Shown: piece after piece, positions 22,801 through 32,171 of the stretch | Layout of the letters: each line of letters begins with the position of its first letter | Numbering within the stretch: position 1 is the first letter of the stretch | NCBI RefSeq assembly: GCF_000003195.3 | Contig: NC_012870.2 | Location: forward strand, 1,955,501-2,019,500 | Reading direction: 5' to 3' | DNA from: Sorghum bicolor | Taxonomy: Eukaryota > Streptophyta > Magnoliopsida > Poales > Poaceae | Length of the DNA stretch: 64,000 nucleotides | The notes under the pieces: generated by a model | What the model was told of the DNA's origin: nothing | What the model saw: only the letters and a program-made list of their open reading frames with translations | Database searches by the model: none | Translations under genes and position numbers: made by a program

Positions 22801-24011
22801 CAATCATTCTTGCTGAAATGGCAATCAAAACCATAGTCTGACAAACATGAAACTGAAATTAAATTTCTAGCTAAAGAGGGAACATAAAGAACATCATGCA
22901 ACTCAAGGGTGAAGCCACTAGCTAAATCTAGAGATAAATTTCCTATAGCTTGAACTTCAGCTTCAACACCAGTGGCCACCTTAATCTGTCTTTCTCCTCT
23001 TTGAAGGGTTCTCCCTCCACTGAATCCCTGCAAAGAGTTTGCAACATGAACAGTTGCGCCTGAGTCAATCCACCATGTGGATCTAGCATAACTTAGATAT
23101 AAGGATTCATCAACAAAAGTTATAATGTCCTCACCTTTCACTAGGCAATGTTTCATGAACTTAGGGCAGTCATGCTTCCAATGCCCTGTCTCATTACACC
23201 ATCTACAGCGATCCGGGTCCTCCTGCCTGTGCTGGTTGTCTTGCTTTGGCTGTGCTTTAGGCTGTGAATTGCTTCCTCCCTTGTTCTGGGAGGTGGAGGC
23301 ATCTGGAGCTTTCTTGTTGTAGAATGGCTTCTTGTTCTTTCCTTTCACAAAGTTCACAGAACCACCATTTGCATTCTTGAGCCTTTCTTCCTCTTGCACA
23401 CACATAGCAATCACCTTCTCTAAATCCCACTCCTCTGGCTGTGTGTTGTAGTTAACAACAAAAGTCTCATACTCTTTGGGAAGTGAGTTTAGAGCTAGGT
23501 GAATGAGGAAACCATCAGCGAGGGGCATCTTTAGCTTCTCTAACTTGGCTGCCATGGTGCTCATGCTCAGAATGTGCTCTCTCACACTCCCCCCTGTGAA
23601 CCTCATGTTAGTGAGTTTCTGGATCAGGGTGGAAGCATGGGCTTTGGTTGAACCAGTAAACTGATTCTTCACTTTCTCAAGGTATTCTTTTGCTGTCTCA
23701 CATTCTGGGATGGCACCTCTTAGGCCCTCTGTGATGGTTTTCTTGATGACAATCTTGCACTTGCGGTTTGACTTTTCCCACTTGTACTTCTCAAGATCAT
23801 ACTTTGCTCTGATGGGAGCAAAGTCTCGCTTCCGATTAGCAAAAGCTTCATCGGTCTCATTCTGAGCCCTTTCGGGCTCCTCTGGCTCAGTGGGCTTTGG
23901 CTCCTGAAGAGCCAAATCTATCTCAGCAAGTGCTAGAGCAGCATCAAGTTCCTCGCGCCACAGAACATAGTTATGTCCCGTCAGCTTTGGAATTGCACTA
24001 ATGAAGTGCAT
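19851..24011 (-). CDS. Copia gag-pol polyprotein
   Basis: One uninterrupted frame of 1,386 codons from MHFISAIPKLTGHNYVLW. Domains in order: gag with a CCHC zinc knuckle (CRWCNETGHWKHDC, about residue 270), aspartic protease (DSGATVH, about 317), integrase with an HHCC zinc site (LWHCRLGHISRG...CVDCIKGK, about 460) and a DDE core ending GVAEKRNRT, reverse transcriptase with YVDDILLAS (about 1,064), and RNase H (YSDSDYAGDDRKSTSGYIF). All key motifs are intact, so the element could still be mobile. The frame is open 39 codons further upstream, but a splice-acceptor-like TTAATTTCAG lies just before this Met and family gag proteins start here. Confidence 0.95.
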   Translation of the reverse strand: MHFISAIPKLTGHNYVLWREELDAALALAEIDLALQEPKPTEPEEPERAQNETDEAFANRKRDFAPIRAKYDLEKYKWEKSNRKCKIVIKKTITEGLRGAIPECETAKEYLEKVKNQFTGSTKAHASTLIQKLTNMRFTGGSVREHILSMSTMAAKLEKLKMPLADGFLIHLALNSLPKEYETFVVNYNTQPEEWDLEKVIAMCVQEEERLKNANGGSVNFVKGKNKKPFYNKKAPDASTSQNKGGSNSQPKAQPKQDNQHRQEDPDRCRWCNETGHWKHDCPKFMKHCLVKGEDIITFVDESLYLSYARSTWWIDSGATVHVANSLQGFSGGRTLQRGERQIKVATGVEAEVQAIGNLSLDLASGFTLELHDVLYVPSLARNLISVSCLSDYGFDCHFSKNDCKLQLNNKCVGLAFRQDKLYLLSLSENVNAECNNAENAIPADASKKRKRIDSSSKLWHCRLGHISRGRIERLVKESILPPLELSEFEQCVDCIKGKLVKNIKKGAKRSMGVLELIHTDICGPFPVTSVDGFDSFITFTDDYSRFGYIYPIKERSEALDKFKIFKAEVENQLDRKIKVVRSDRGGEYYGRHTPYGQVPGPFARFLQENGIVAQYSMPGDPQQNGVAEKRNRTLMDMVRSMMSYSTLPLSLWMEALKTAIHILNRVPSKSVLKTPYELWTGRKPSVNHLRVWGSPAEAKVFNPNIGKLDPKTVSCHFIGYPEKSKGYRFYCPGRHTKFVETRHASFLEDQMIRGSKAAREINLEEKRVFVPIPMVQEPYFTLPVVVGSTPVVTTPAAFSPMANLEPVPQEPNEPIVEEQQPQQEQPQEEMPVAETSGRPQRARKSPIPDDYIVYECEEVQMEDEPTSFEEAMRSTEASKWQEAMEDELKSMSTNEVWDLEEIPEGAKTVGCKWVYKVKRDSKGNIERYKARLVAKGFTQREGIDYNETFSPVSSKDSFRIIMALVAHFDLELHQMDVKTAFLNGDLEERVYMAQSKGFVVTGKERMGCRLKKSIYGLKQASRQWYLKFDKTIRKFGFKENVEDNCVYAKFKNGKYIFLVLYVDDILLASSDVTLLQETKRFLSSNFDMKDLGEASFVLGIKIHRDRSRGVLGLSQEAYIEKILKKFNMHKCRPSPAPIVKGDKYGEHQCPKSKFERDRMQAVPYASAVGSLQYAQVCTRPDLAFVTGLLGRYQSNPGMEHWNLVKKVLRYLQGTKGLMLTYRRSDDLQIVGYSDSDYAGDDRKSTSGYIFTLAQGAISWKSSKQTMVTASSTMYAEFIACYEASGQVNWLKKFIPSLKVVDSIDKPLKLYCDNEPAVLYAHNNKSSNAAKHIDIKYYVVKDKIRDHVISLEHISTEKMLADPLTKGLPPNVFREHVAGMGLRESL

Positions 24012-24088
24012 CGCATTCAGCGCTTGGTCTGAAATTAAACATGAAAAAATAGTGAGGACATCAACATTAAATCTAGGAAAAATAATTG

Positions 24089-24427
24089 CATATCTTAATT
24101 TAACGTTGGTCAAAATCAAGATATACAAAAATTAACTCTCTACATAAATTCTAATCAACGTTGAGCAGAATAGAATATATGCATAAAATTAGAACTTGGA
24201 ATTTGTAATATTGCTATTATTAACGTTGGTCAAAAAATAACAATATCACAAAGATACTAGGCTTTAAAACTCGTGTCTCAAATTAAATATCCCGTTGGTT
24301 CAATTTAATTTGAGAACGAAAAAATCACTTGCGCAGCGGAAAAACATTTACTTGCTGTTTTCAGAAGCATAACTAGCTGATCTTGCTCTCTAAATAATAA
24401 ACACGTTGGTGCAGATTAAGTAGAGTC
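24089..24427 (-). repeat. Array of five stem-loops in the copia leader
   Basis: Five inverted repeats, each with an ACCAACG-type motif in the loop (element strand). Stems and loops: 24090-24101/24112-24124; 24141-24153/24171-24183; 24203-24221/24232-24251; 24276-24288/24303-24315 (13 bp perfect); 24386-24398/24415-24427 (weak). Stem sequences differ; the loop consensus GACCAACGTT is kept. An outer pair around the last hairpin (CAGAAGCAT near 24362, ATGCTTCTG near 24452) adds to the structure. It lies between the primer site and gag, where packaging and dimerisation signals usually sit. Confidence 0.7.
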
Positions 24428-24581
24428 AAAAACTGGGTAAATAAATATTCAAATGCTTCTGAAAAATTTAAAAGAAAAAAAGGGAAAAAAAAAATTTCTA
24501 TGCTATGTTATGCTGAGCAGGCCATTCGGCCTCTGTGCGTTTTGGCCCAGCCCATGCGCGGGCGGAGGCGCTTGGCGAAAA

Positions 24582-24754
24582 CCGCAGCCTGGGCCGGCTC
24601 GCGCGAAGCGGCCCAGCAGCGCGGCTTTTTTTTTTTTTTTTTTTTTGCTACGGTTCGCGGCCCATTAAGTTGAAATCGGCCCACGTCCAAGTCTCGCGGC
24701 GGCGCGGGCGCTGAGCAGGCCGCAACCTGGGCCAGCTCGCGCAAAGCGGCCCAG
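24582..24754. repeat. 35-bp direct repeat in the copia leader
   Basis: Copies at 24582-24616 and 24720-24754 (core GCCTGGGCCGGCTCGCGC) differ at three positions and are offset by 138 bp. A 20-bp poly-T tract lies between them. Confidence 0.75.
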
Positions 24755-24834
24755 GGCGCCCTCCCGCCTGGGCTCAAAGTCGGTCCGGCTGCTGAGCGCC
24801 GTCGATCCGCAGATGGCGCGATCTGACGGCTGAG

Positions 24835-25330
24835 CATGGATCTCGCGCGGATAAAACCCGCCGGCCGCCGCTGGCTGTTTCCAAAACCCTAGTCCATTTT
24901 CCCTCTGCCCTTCTTTCTCAGTGGCCGACGGCGCCGACGAGCCCTTTGGCCGCCGCCGACGTTCTGCCATTTCCGGCCGGCCACCTTCTTGCTTTCTCTC
25001 TCTCTCTTCTCCAGTCTGCGTCGTAGCCAGCAGCACTAGAGTCCTCGGCGGCCGGAGGAGGTGGCGCCCCGCGGGCCCTATCGCCGGAGCGCGCGCTCCC
25101 CGTGGTGGGTGAGCGCGCCGCCGTCGATGGGAGTCGCGAGGGTGCCCTGTGCTTGGCCCCTATGCGGGGTTCTTTCTCGCTGAGTCTCCTTTTTTTTTTC
25201 TCGATCTGGATTTGCCGATTCGTGTATTCGTTCTTGCTTGGGTTAGGTTTCCCCGATCTGTGCTTTACATTCTTTTGCATTTCGATCTCGGCGTTAGGGT
25301 TTGGAAATTCTCAATTTGACTGAGGTAGGA
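24835..25330 (+). other. Host promoter/5' UTR-like segment in the copia leader
   Basis: Read on the plus strand, opposite to the element, this part has a TATA-like GATAAAA (24850-24856), then TTCCAAAACCCTAGTCC about 30 bp on, a CT-rich leader and GC-rich codons, and another TTAGGGTTT. This is the usual look of a plant gene start. It may be captured host DNA; I do not recognise the gene. Confidence 0.35.
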
Positions 25331-25410
25331 TTAGGATTTCGAAAATCCGAACCTTTTAGTTGCTGTGCTTGCTGGGTAAATCCCGAAAACCCCGATCTAT
25401 TACTAGATCG

Positions 25411-25422
25411 GATCTGATACCA
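25411..25422 (-). other. Primer binding site (initiator tRNA-Met)
   Basis: TGGTATCAGATC one base inside the 5' LTR on the minus strand. It matches the usual plant tRNA-iMet site TGGTATCAGAGC at most positions. Confidence 0.85.
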
Positions 25423-25423
25423 T

Positions 25424-25942
25424 TGATAGATCTACAGGATCTACTAGCAATAGAATGAACAGGGATTCGGGATAAAACAATGCATACAGTGACATATATA
25501 TATATATATATGTGCATACACTAGATCTAATACAACTGAGTAGTAAGAGAGGTTAGGGTTCGACCATCGACGTTGCCGGTGAGAGCAGCTCTTGTGCTGT
25601 CCATGTTGAGGGCGTTGACGCGGTGACGGAGTAGATCCCGTCGTCCTTCAGGCCTCCACCGGCACTGACCAACGACGGCGGGGTAGGGGTAGAAGGGTGA
25701 CGGCGCGGTGGTGCTTCCCGACGCCACTGCGCACTGTCGATCGGCGACCTAGGGTTGTGAGTAGGGTTTGGCGGCGCACGACGAACTTCGTGTTGTGTGC
25801 CTGTAGCCCCCTACTCCTATTTATATGTGGCGCAGCGCGTCGGGGGCCCACCAACCATAGATCGGTTGGGCGCCCCCGATCAGGGCGCGATCCAGAGGGA
25901 AAAGGCCCCAGCCGTTGGGCTGGGCCTGAGATCAACCTAACA
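25424..25942 (-). repeat. 5' LTR of the copia element
   Basis: Same 519-bp length and ends as the 3' LTR; carries the promoter of the element, with the same TATA-like motif on the minus strand. The right edge is followed by the target duplication AACTC. Confidence 0.96.
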
Positions 25943-26500
25943 AACTCAAATGGTCTGGGAACTCTTGTAAACTAGTGTTGCGGATCTTTCTATTATGCAT
26001 GGCATGAAGAACTGAAGATGATATATTTTGGAGAAAACAGCGAGGAAGGAAGGGAGGGAGGGAAGGAAGGAAGGTGTTTGTCGTCGTTGTCCATCGACCT
26101 TCTCTTTTATTCCATCTGCATATCGTTTTAAGCAAGTGGAGGGCATTTTGTAACAGAACATTTATATGCACGTACGTAGCATATATACATATAACCGTAA
26201 AATATAAGTGTTTCATAAAAGAGTGCATCTATCTGGCCTCACGGGGCGGCAATTCTTGCAGCAATGCTTAAATGCCTCACATTTCCGTTGCTTTTGTTTT
26301 TCCTTTTTCCCCAAATCCATGTCCGGCAAGTACTGTTTATAATAACACTATTGTTCGCTAATTTATTGTTTAAGAAAAATACTGCTAGTTGGCTAAAAAA
26401 TTACGAGCCTTATGGACTGCAAGAACAGAGGAAGACGACCGCGAGGAGCAGGAAGCAGAGCAGACGAGGAGCTCAGCACAACCGCCGTCGCCGTCATCGC
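25943..26500 (+). other. Displaced 3' flank of epoxide hydrolase 2
   Basis: Sequence resuming after the copia target duplication. Before insertion it lay about 26 bp after the hydrolase stop, so it probably holds the old 3' UTR and poly(A) site. It includes a (GGAA)n/(GGGA)n run at about 26041-26075. No gene seen. Confidence 0.5.
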
Positions 26501-27396
26501 GACTACATTCAGTAACACCAAATGGTTGTGAACACTTGTAAAAGTAAAACCTTATTTGTTCTGCGCTGCAAGACACGCACTCGTTTCAGTGTATTTCATC
26601 GGCAGTGCACAGCACAGCTGTTTCAAATCGCTGCTGCAGTATTCTCAAAGCAGGGTAGAGAAAAAATGGGATATATATATTTTTTTGTTGCATGCAGAAA
26701 GCGAGCTTAAAGCTCCATCAATCATCTGGGAGAAAAGATACTTCAGGAACGAGTTAGCATATTCATAGATAGTCTCCCCGGACCCGGGTAAACTAAATCA
26801 AGAATAAGGCTCAACAGCTATCTGCAATTGCTCCAGGTCCAGGAAAGCGATTCACGGTGGAGGACTGCGCTTTGTATTCACCTGCAGACAACACAAGTCC
26901 GAAATAATAAGTCGCTGAATCCCTGATAGGCACCAATAGTTACTAGTGAAATTGTTAAGACCATTATAAGTTAAACAATAGCATCATTTTTTTCAATGAG
27001 GGTAACGATAGTACATATAGCACAACTTCTAACTGAGTAGTTCATATACATCAGGTTTTGATTGCTATGTATATGTGAGAATGTGAAGTAGGGCGACGTA
27101 GCTCTGGCACAGTTTCAGCATATTGGCCCTATACCCTATACATATCCACCATCTGGCTGTCTAATTGGAGTACATTTTCAAGAATTTCATCGAACATGAA
27201 TATGATGCCCTTTCTGTCATATTGACCTTGCTGCAGGTAAACAGGTTTGCTTTTAAGAAATCAATTGTTTGATATTATTTTTAGTCACACAAAAAATAAA
27301 AGCATGCACCCTTACTATCTTATGTATCATCTTATTTATAGAAAAATCAGTTCCGGCTCATATGTTCCGCTTACCATTACTTTCTTGCTTATTGCA

Positions 27397-29663
27397 TCAT
27401 GTGGAAAATGACCGATTGCGCCTCTGAACATCAAACTCGACATCAATTAGGTCAGTTACACCAGCTGTGATCTTCTGACCTACTCGGACAGGACCCACAC
27501 CCTCAGGGGTACCTTTTGAGGAACAAATGAATAAGCCACAGAGAAACCTTAGATGCGCAAAAACAAGCTGCACATAGAGAAAATGTCACTACCTGTTAGT
27601 ATCACATCACCCTCCATTAATGTCATGAAGGAACTGATATAGCTGATCAGAAAAGGAATCTTGAATAGCATGTCACTTGTCGGTCCTTTCTGCCTTAGTT
27701 CATCATCTACCTGGATACATTTGGTAGTCAATTGTACAACATATGCTCTATCACTTCAGGCAACATTAAACAAATTCAATACATGTTTGCAGAGATACCT
27801 TTAGCCAGAGCTCGAGATCATCGGGATTAGTGACAGCCGATTTTGGAACCTGATTGATGGAGAAATTATCATTAACTGAAGTAAAAACATGGTGTGTCTA
27901 CAAATTTCATGTCACTAGATGCCTGCGGAGAGCATGGAAGGCAACAAAGATGTCTCCATCTAACAACACTTCTGCACTGACTAACTTGAATATGGCATTG
28001 ATTCATTGAGGTGTAATTATAACAAGCGAATACAAATAAATAAAACATACTGTCCTGAGCCACCACCAACCAACTCCAAGCACATGAAGAAAAACCATTG
28101 CTTACTACTGCACTAATTGGAGTGAAGGTGTCTTGTCCTTTAGCCAAAGTCCATGGAAGGCCTGCAGACTGCAAATTAGTGGATGGTGAATATGATAAGA
28201 AACTTAATGGTATAGTTCTTTTTGAATAAAAAAACATCAAGATATTGAGTCTACTTAAGGTCTTGGCAGCCAATTAATGCTACCAGATTTGTACACCAAG
28301 ATATATTGGAAAACAATGTTATGTGAAATGAATGAAATATACTGGATGGATGAAGACAGTAGCTAGCTCGACTAAAAACATCTGACTCTTTGTTATTCAT
28401 CAATAGATATGATCATGGAGAAGATCCACTCATGAGACTAAACTGCAAAGTTAGTTACTGAATTTTCTTATGTAGTAAATTGAATGCTTGTATGGTCGTA
28501 CATAACATTCAACAACAATTAGAGATGACAGATGACACTACAACAACAATAATTGAACAAGTACTGAGACTCAGGAAAACTACAGAAGATAGAACTCACC
28601 TTAGCAACAGATTGAAGGTCCCTTGCTGTCATGTCCAAAGCAAGTGCATAACCTGGGAAATTGAATGACACAAGCAGTTATTTCATATTTAGTTTGTCTC
28701 AACAAATGCTTTAAACAGATCAATTAAAAAAGCACAAAAAAAATGAGGTAAGCACAAAGGAGATTAGATAGTGTATCCTTTTAACTCAAGTTCAATAATG
28801 ATGAAGAGAACATATTACAAACAGTTTTGTATTTCTATATGCCATGAAACATACTTTTGTATTCCTGCCTATGGAATAACCACCATCAAATGAGCATGAG
28901 GGCTTGCCTTGGCAATTCTAACTGTTAAATTGCTCGCTTGCACTTTCCACAAAGCTTATCAAACGAAGCTATAATTGCTAAAATCCATCTGCTTCTAGCT
29001 GCCATCACTCCTTGTCAGTTTTCACAATAAAGCAGCAAGGCCGAAATAACTCTCAATGATCCTAAATAGTTTCCAGAGCATGAACATATGAATCCTAATT
29101 GATCTTACTGGACAATGAAACCATAGGAATTTTTTACTACACTTTGCAAACACTCGAATTTTTTCTCTATATAAATGAGAATATAAAGTCTTACTATGGC
29201 CCCATCGTTAATTATCTCAGGTCACTCGTTGTGACAACTCTCAAATTACCTCCGACGAAGTCCATGGCGGACGCCTCAGGAACGTCGCGCCCGCGCTGGG
29301 AGATGACGACGGCGAGCTCTACCTCGTGGTGCAGCGACTCGAGCGGCTCCGGGATCTCCACGGCGGCGGTGGCAACTCCAGCATGGAGGAACGACGAGGT
29401 CGGCTTCAGGAACAGGACGGGCTCCTGCAACACACCCAAACACAAACGAGATCAAACCAGAGAGCCGCACGGGAAGGAGGGGGAGGGAAGTTGGAAGGGC
29501 GGCAGCGTTTTGGGATCGAGGATGGGAGGCGCACAGACCGCACCTTTGGGACCGGGTTGCCGAGCTCCTTGGCGTGGGCTACGTAGTTGCGCCCAACGCC
29601 GATGATTTTCGTGCTCGCCGCGAGGAGCCTCTGCGCCGCCGCAGCCGCCATGGCCGCCGGCAT
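27397..29663 (-). CDS. FAHD1: FAHD1-like acylpyruvase (FAH family)
   Basis: Fumarylacetoacetate hydrolase-fold enzyme; animal FAHD1 cleaves acylpyruvates and decarboxylates oxaloacetate in mitochondria. Seven coding exons on the minus strand: 29544-29663, 29250-29424, 28600-28652, 28106-28168, 27799-27849, 27593-27710, 27397-27512; 231 residues, near the usual 220-225. Seen: [17 protein letters not shown] at the start, [12 protein letters not shown], the metal ligands in [10 protein letters not shown] (two Glu) and [14 protein letters not shown] (Asp), [17 protein letters not shown], and [15 protein letters not shown]. All splice sites are GT-AG and frames join cleanly. A second Met five codons in (29651) has the better start context, so the first four residues are uncertain. 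A 3' UTR exon may lie near 26760-26882. Confidence 0.92.
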
Positions 29664-32171
29664 AGTTGGTGGACCGGAGGCTTTCGACGAGGAAGTGGAT
29701 GTGACGGTGAAGCGAATTGGTTGGTGGATAACGAGTTAACGACTCTAACTAATCGATACTGATACTGCGGCCCTTTTTTCCTTCTTTTGTTGCGGTTGAG
29801 TTACTCTTTTTTTTCTTTTGAGAAAAAAAAAATGCGGTGGAGATACATGTAAGGGCTGTTTTGCTGCTGCATACCTAGGCCCAGCATAAGATGTCCAGAG
29901 TTTGGCAACCAAAATAAAAACTCAAAATAGCTTCTTTAATTAGATTTCTAAATATTATCATCTTTTAATATGGATTTCTCAGTACTCTAAGATGGAGAGC
30001 GAGCTAGCTCTCTAGCATACACACAAGATGTAAAAAAAAAAGTTGTTGGAGGTTGAAAAAATATAGATAGCGGTTTGTACCCAAATGATAATTTAGACAA
30101 TGAGTTTAAGAAAAAACTCTTGAAGATGCTCTAAACCATTACCTAGTCTCCTCTAAAAAATCTATTATCACAGTCCAGAATTTCTTCTCAAAGTCTAAAG
30201 CCGTGCAAAGTGTCTTCGTCAACCAATTCTTAAAAGTGCTTAAGGTACCTCCTACACTAGTTAGAAGCATTTTTTCCAATAAGCGTTTGATCATGTTTTA
30301 ATAAAAAAACTAATAAACACTTTATAATAAGGTCTATAAACACATTAAAAAGTGACTCAAGAAAAATCTAAATAAAATACTATATAATAAAAATATATCT
30401 ATAAGATTTTTAAAAATAGATTTAGCATAAAATGGGAAAAGTATCCAAAAAATCTCAAAACATCCTAGTCAATATCTAGATGTGTTTTTAAAACTTTCCT
30501 AACAAAAATATGAGTTGTAAACAATACGAATGTAACATATATTACTGTACAGTGCATTCATACTGGTTACATATTATGCTTTTGTTATGAAAAAATTTAA
30601 AAACTTGCTTAGACATTTATTTTGAGAATTTTCTATATACTTTCACGAACTCTAAATAATTTATTTTTGTTTATAGTATTACAATCTATCTACAATTTTT
30701 CTTGGAACTTTTATGAGTTTTTTTATCCTTAAATTTGAATAGATGTCTTTTGGTTTAAAAACCTTATCTAGTTTTTACCAAATTTTTTATTTAAAAATAA
30801 CAAAATCACTATGGGAACCACCCCGGGGAATGAGATAATTTAAATGGTCGAGGGGGGGTGCAATTTGTTTGGTTTCAGAGTTGAGAGGAGGAAATCGGGA
30901 ATAGAAAAAAAATAGAAAGAGCAAAAACTTCATGTAGCTTAAGAACAATGTTTTCTAGCGAAGCACTACTAACATTTCAGCATCAGCAATAGTCAAATTT
31001 CAGCAAAAGGAACACAGCCTAATGCCCATTTCGTCACTCTGCATGCTGAAAATTGATCAACTGTGATTAGTTGTTTCAATCACTGATTTAGGGCAGTTCT
31101 AATGCTAGAAACTACACATAGTTTTTATATATATTAATTTCTATAGACACTACATATAAAAACTATGATCCCAATGGATAGTTTCTACAAAATATTTTTT
31201 TTATTCAATCACATACATTCTCTATCTTCACATCCTTTCGTATCTTGTTCTCATGTAGATATGATTTCTAACTTAGACCTTCTATGAGTTTTGCTCTCTC
31301 TCTCTCTTATAGCTATCTTGCCACGTCAACAAAATTCTTAGATGACAGTACAATTAATGTTCGTAGAAACTATACGAGTTTGACATCAATTTTACAAAGT
31401 ACTCTCTTCATCTCAAATTGTAAGTTAATTCAAGAATTTTGGAGAGTCAAAGCATCTCAAGTTTGACCAAACTTATATGGTAGGATAATAACATTTATGA
31501 TATCAACTAAGTATTATTATGTTCTTCATTAATTATATTTTCATAGTATATCTATTTGATGCCATAAAATTTTGTAATTTTTTTTTTATAATTGGGATGT
31601 CTGGAGTAGATGATATGCTCAGCCAATTGGGCCGAAAGGAGGAGAATTACGAGTTTAGAACTTTCCCCGTGCTCTACCAAACAACCGGTGCATCACGTCC
31701 GGCGTCATGGGCGTTGTGCCAAACGCTGGAAGGAATCAAACAAGCATATCGACTCCATTAGGCCAGGCATGTTTTTGTCGCTGGCCAGCAAGAATTAAAC
31801 CAACACGACCAGCCAAACAAATCGCCGGAACGGTCCCAACAAGAAAGCGGTGGCAATTTTTCCGCCCATGGAATGCAAATTAATATAACTTGGGCAACGA
31901 CCAAAGAATATGTCTACGCAACACTGACGAAAACTTGGTTTCACGATGTCTGACTACGGCCCGCATTTGGGGAATTGACACTACAGTGGGAAAATGAAAA
32001 TTGCCCTCAGTAGTGTTACAGAGGGATGGACAACTACTCGCTATATGTCGAGACCGGCGCACGCCCTGCGGCCTTCTTCTGTTGGGATGGGATGATAACT
32101 CTGTCATCAACAGCTCCGATTGAAACTGAAACTGAAAAGAAAAAGATGGTATTCCTCTACCTCGGCGTGCT
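29664..32171. other. Intergenic DNA with MITE remnants
   Basis: No gene supported. A decayed element at about 29885-30135 ends near GAAGATGCTCT and resembles 41990-42255. Another starting GGGCAGTTCTAATGC spans about 31090-31390. A Stowaway remnant (TCAAATTGTAAG..., TTTGACCAAACTTATATG) spans about 31395-31590. The right edge holds the calreticulin 3' UTR. Confidence 0.5.

Larger units (their letters stand above)
19162..25942 (-). mobile_element. Complete Ty1/copia LTR retrotransposon
   Basis: A 6,781-bp element read on the minus strand, with two 519-bp LTRs, a tRNA-Met primer site, a polypurine tract, one long gag-pol frame and a perfect 5-bp target duplication AACTC (19157-19161 and 25943-25947). 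By eye the LTRs differ at only two positions, so insertion is recent. The order protease, integrase, reverse transcriptase, RNase H defines copia. It lies antisense to, and within the 3' UTR of, epoxide hydrolase 2. Confidence 0.97.

Noticed and set aside
24508..25280. Short frames in the copia leader as extra genes
   Set aside because: Low-complexity GC-rich peptides with no motif. An antisense captured fragment remains possible and is listed as a finding.
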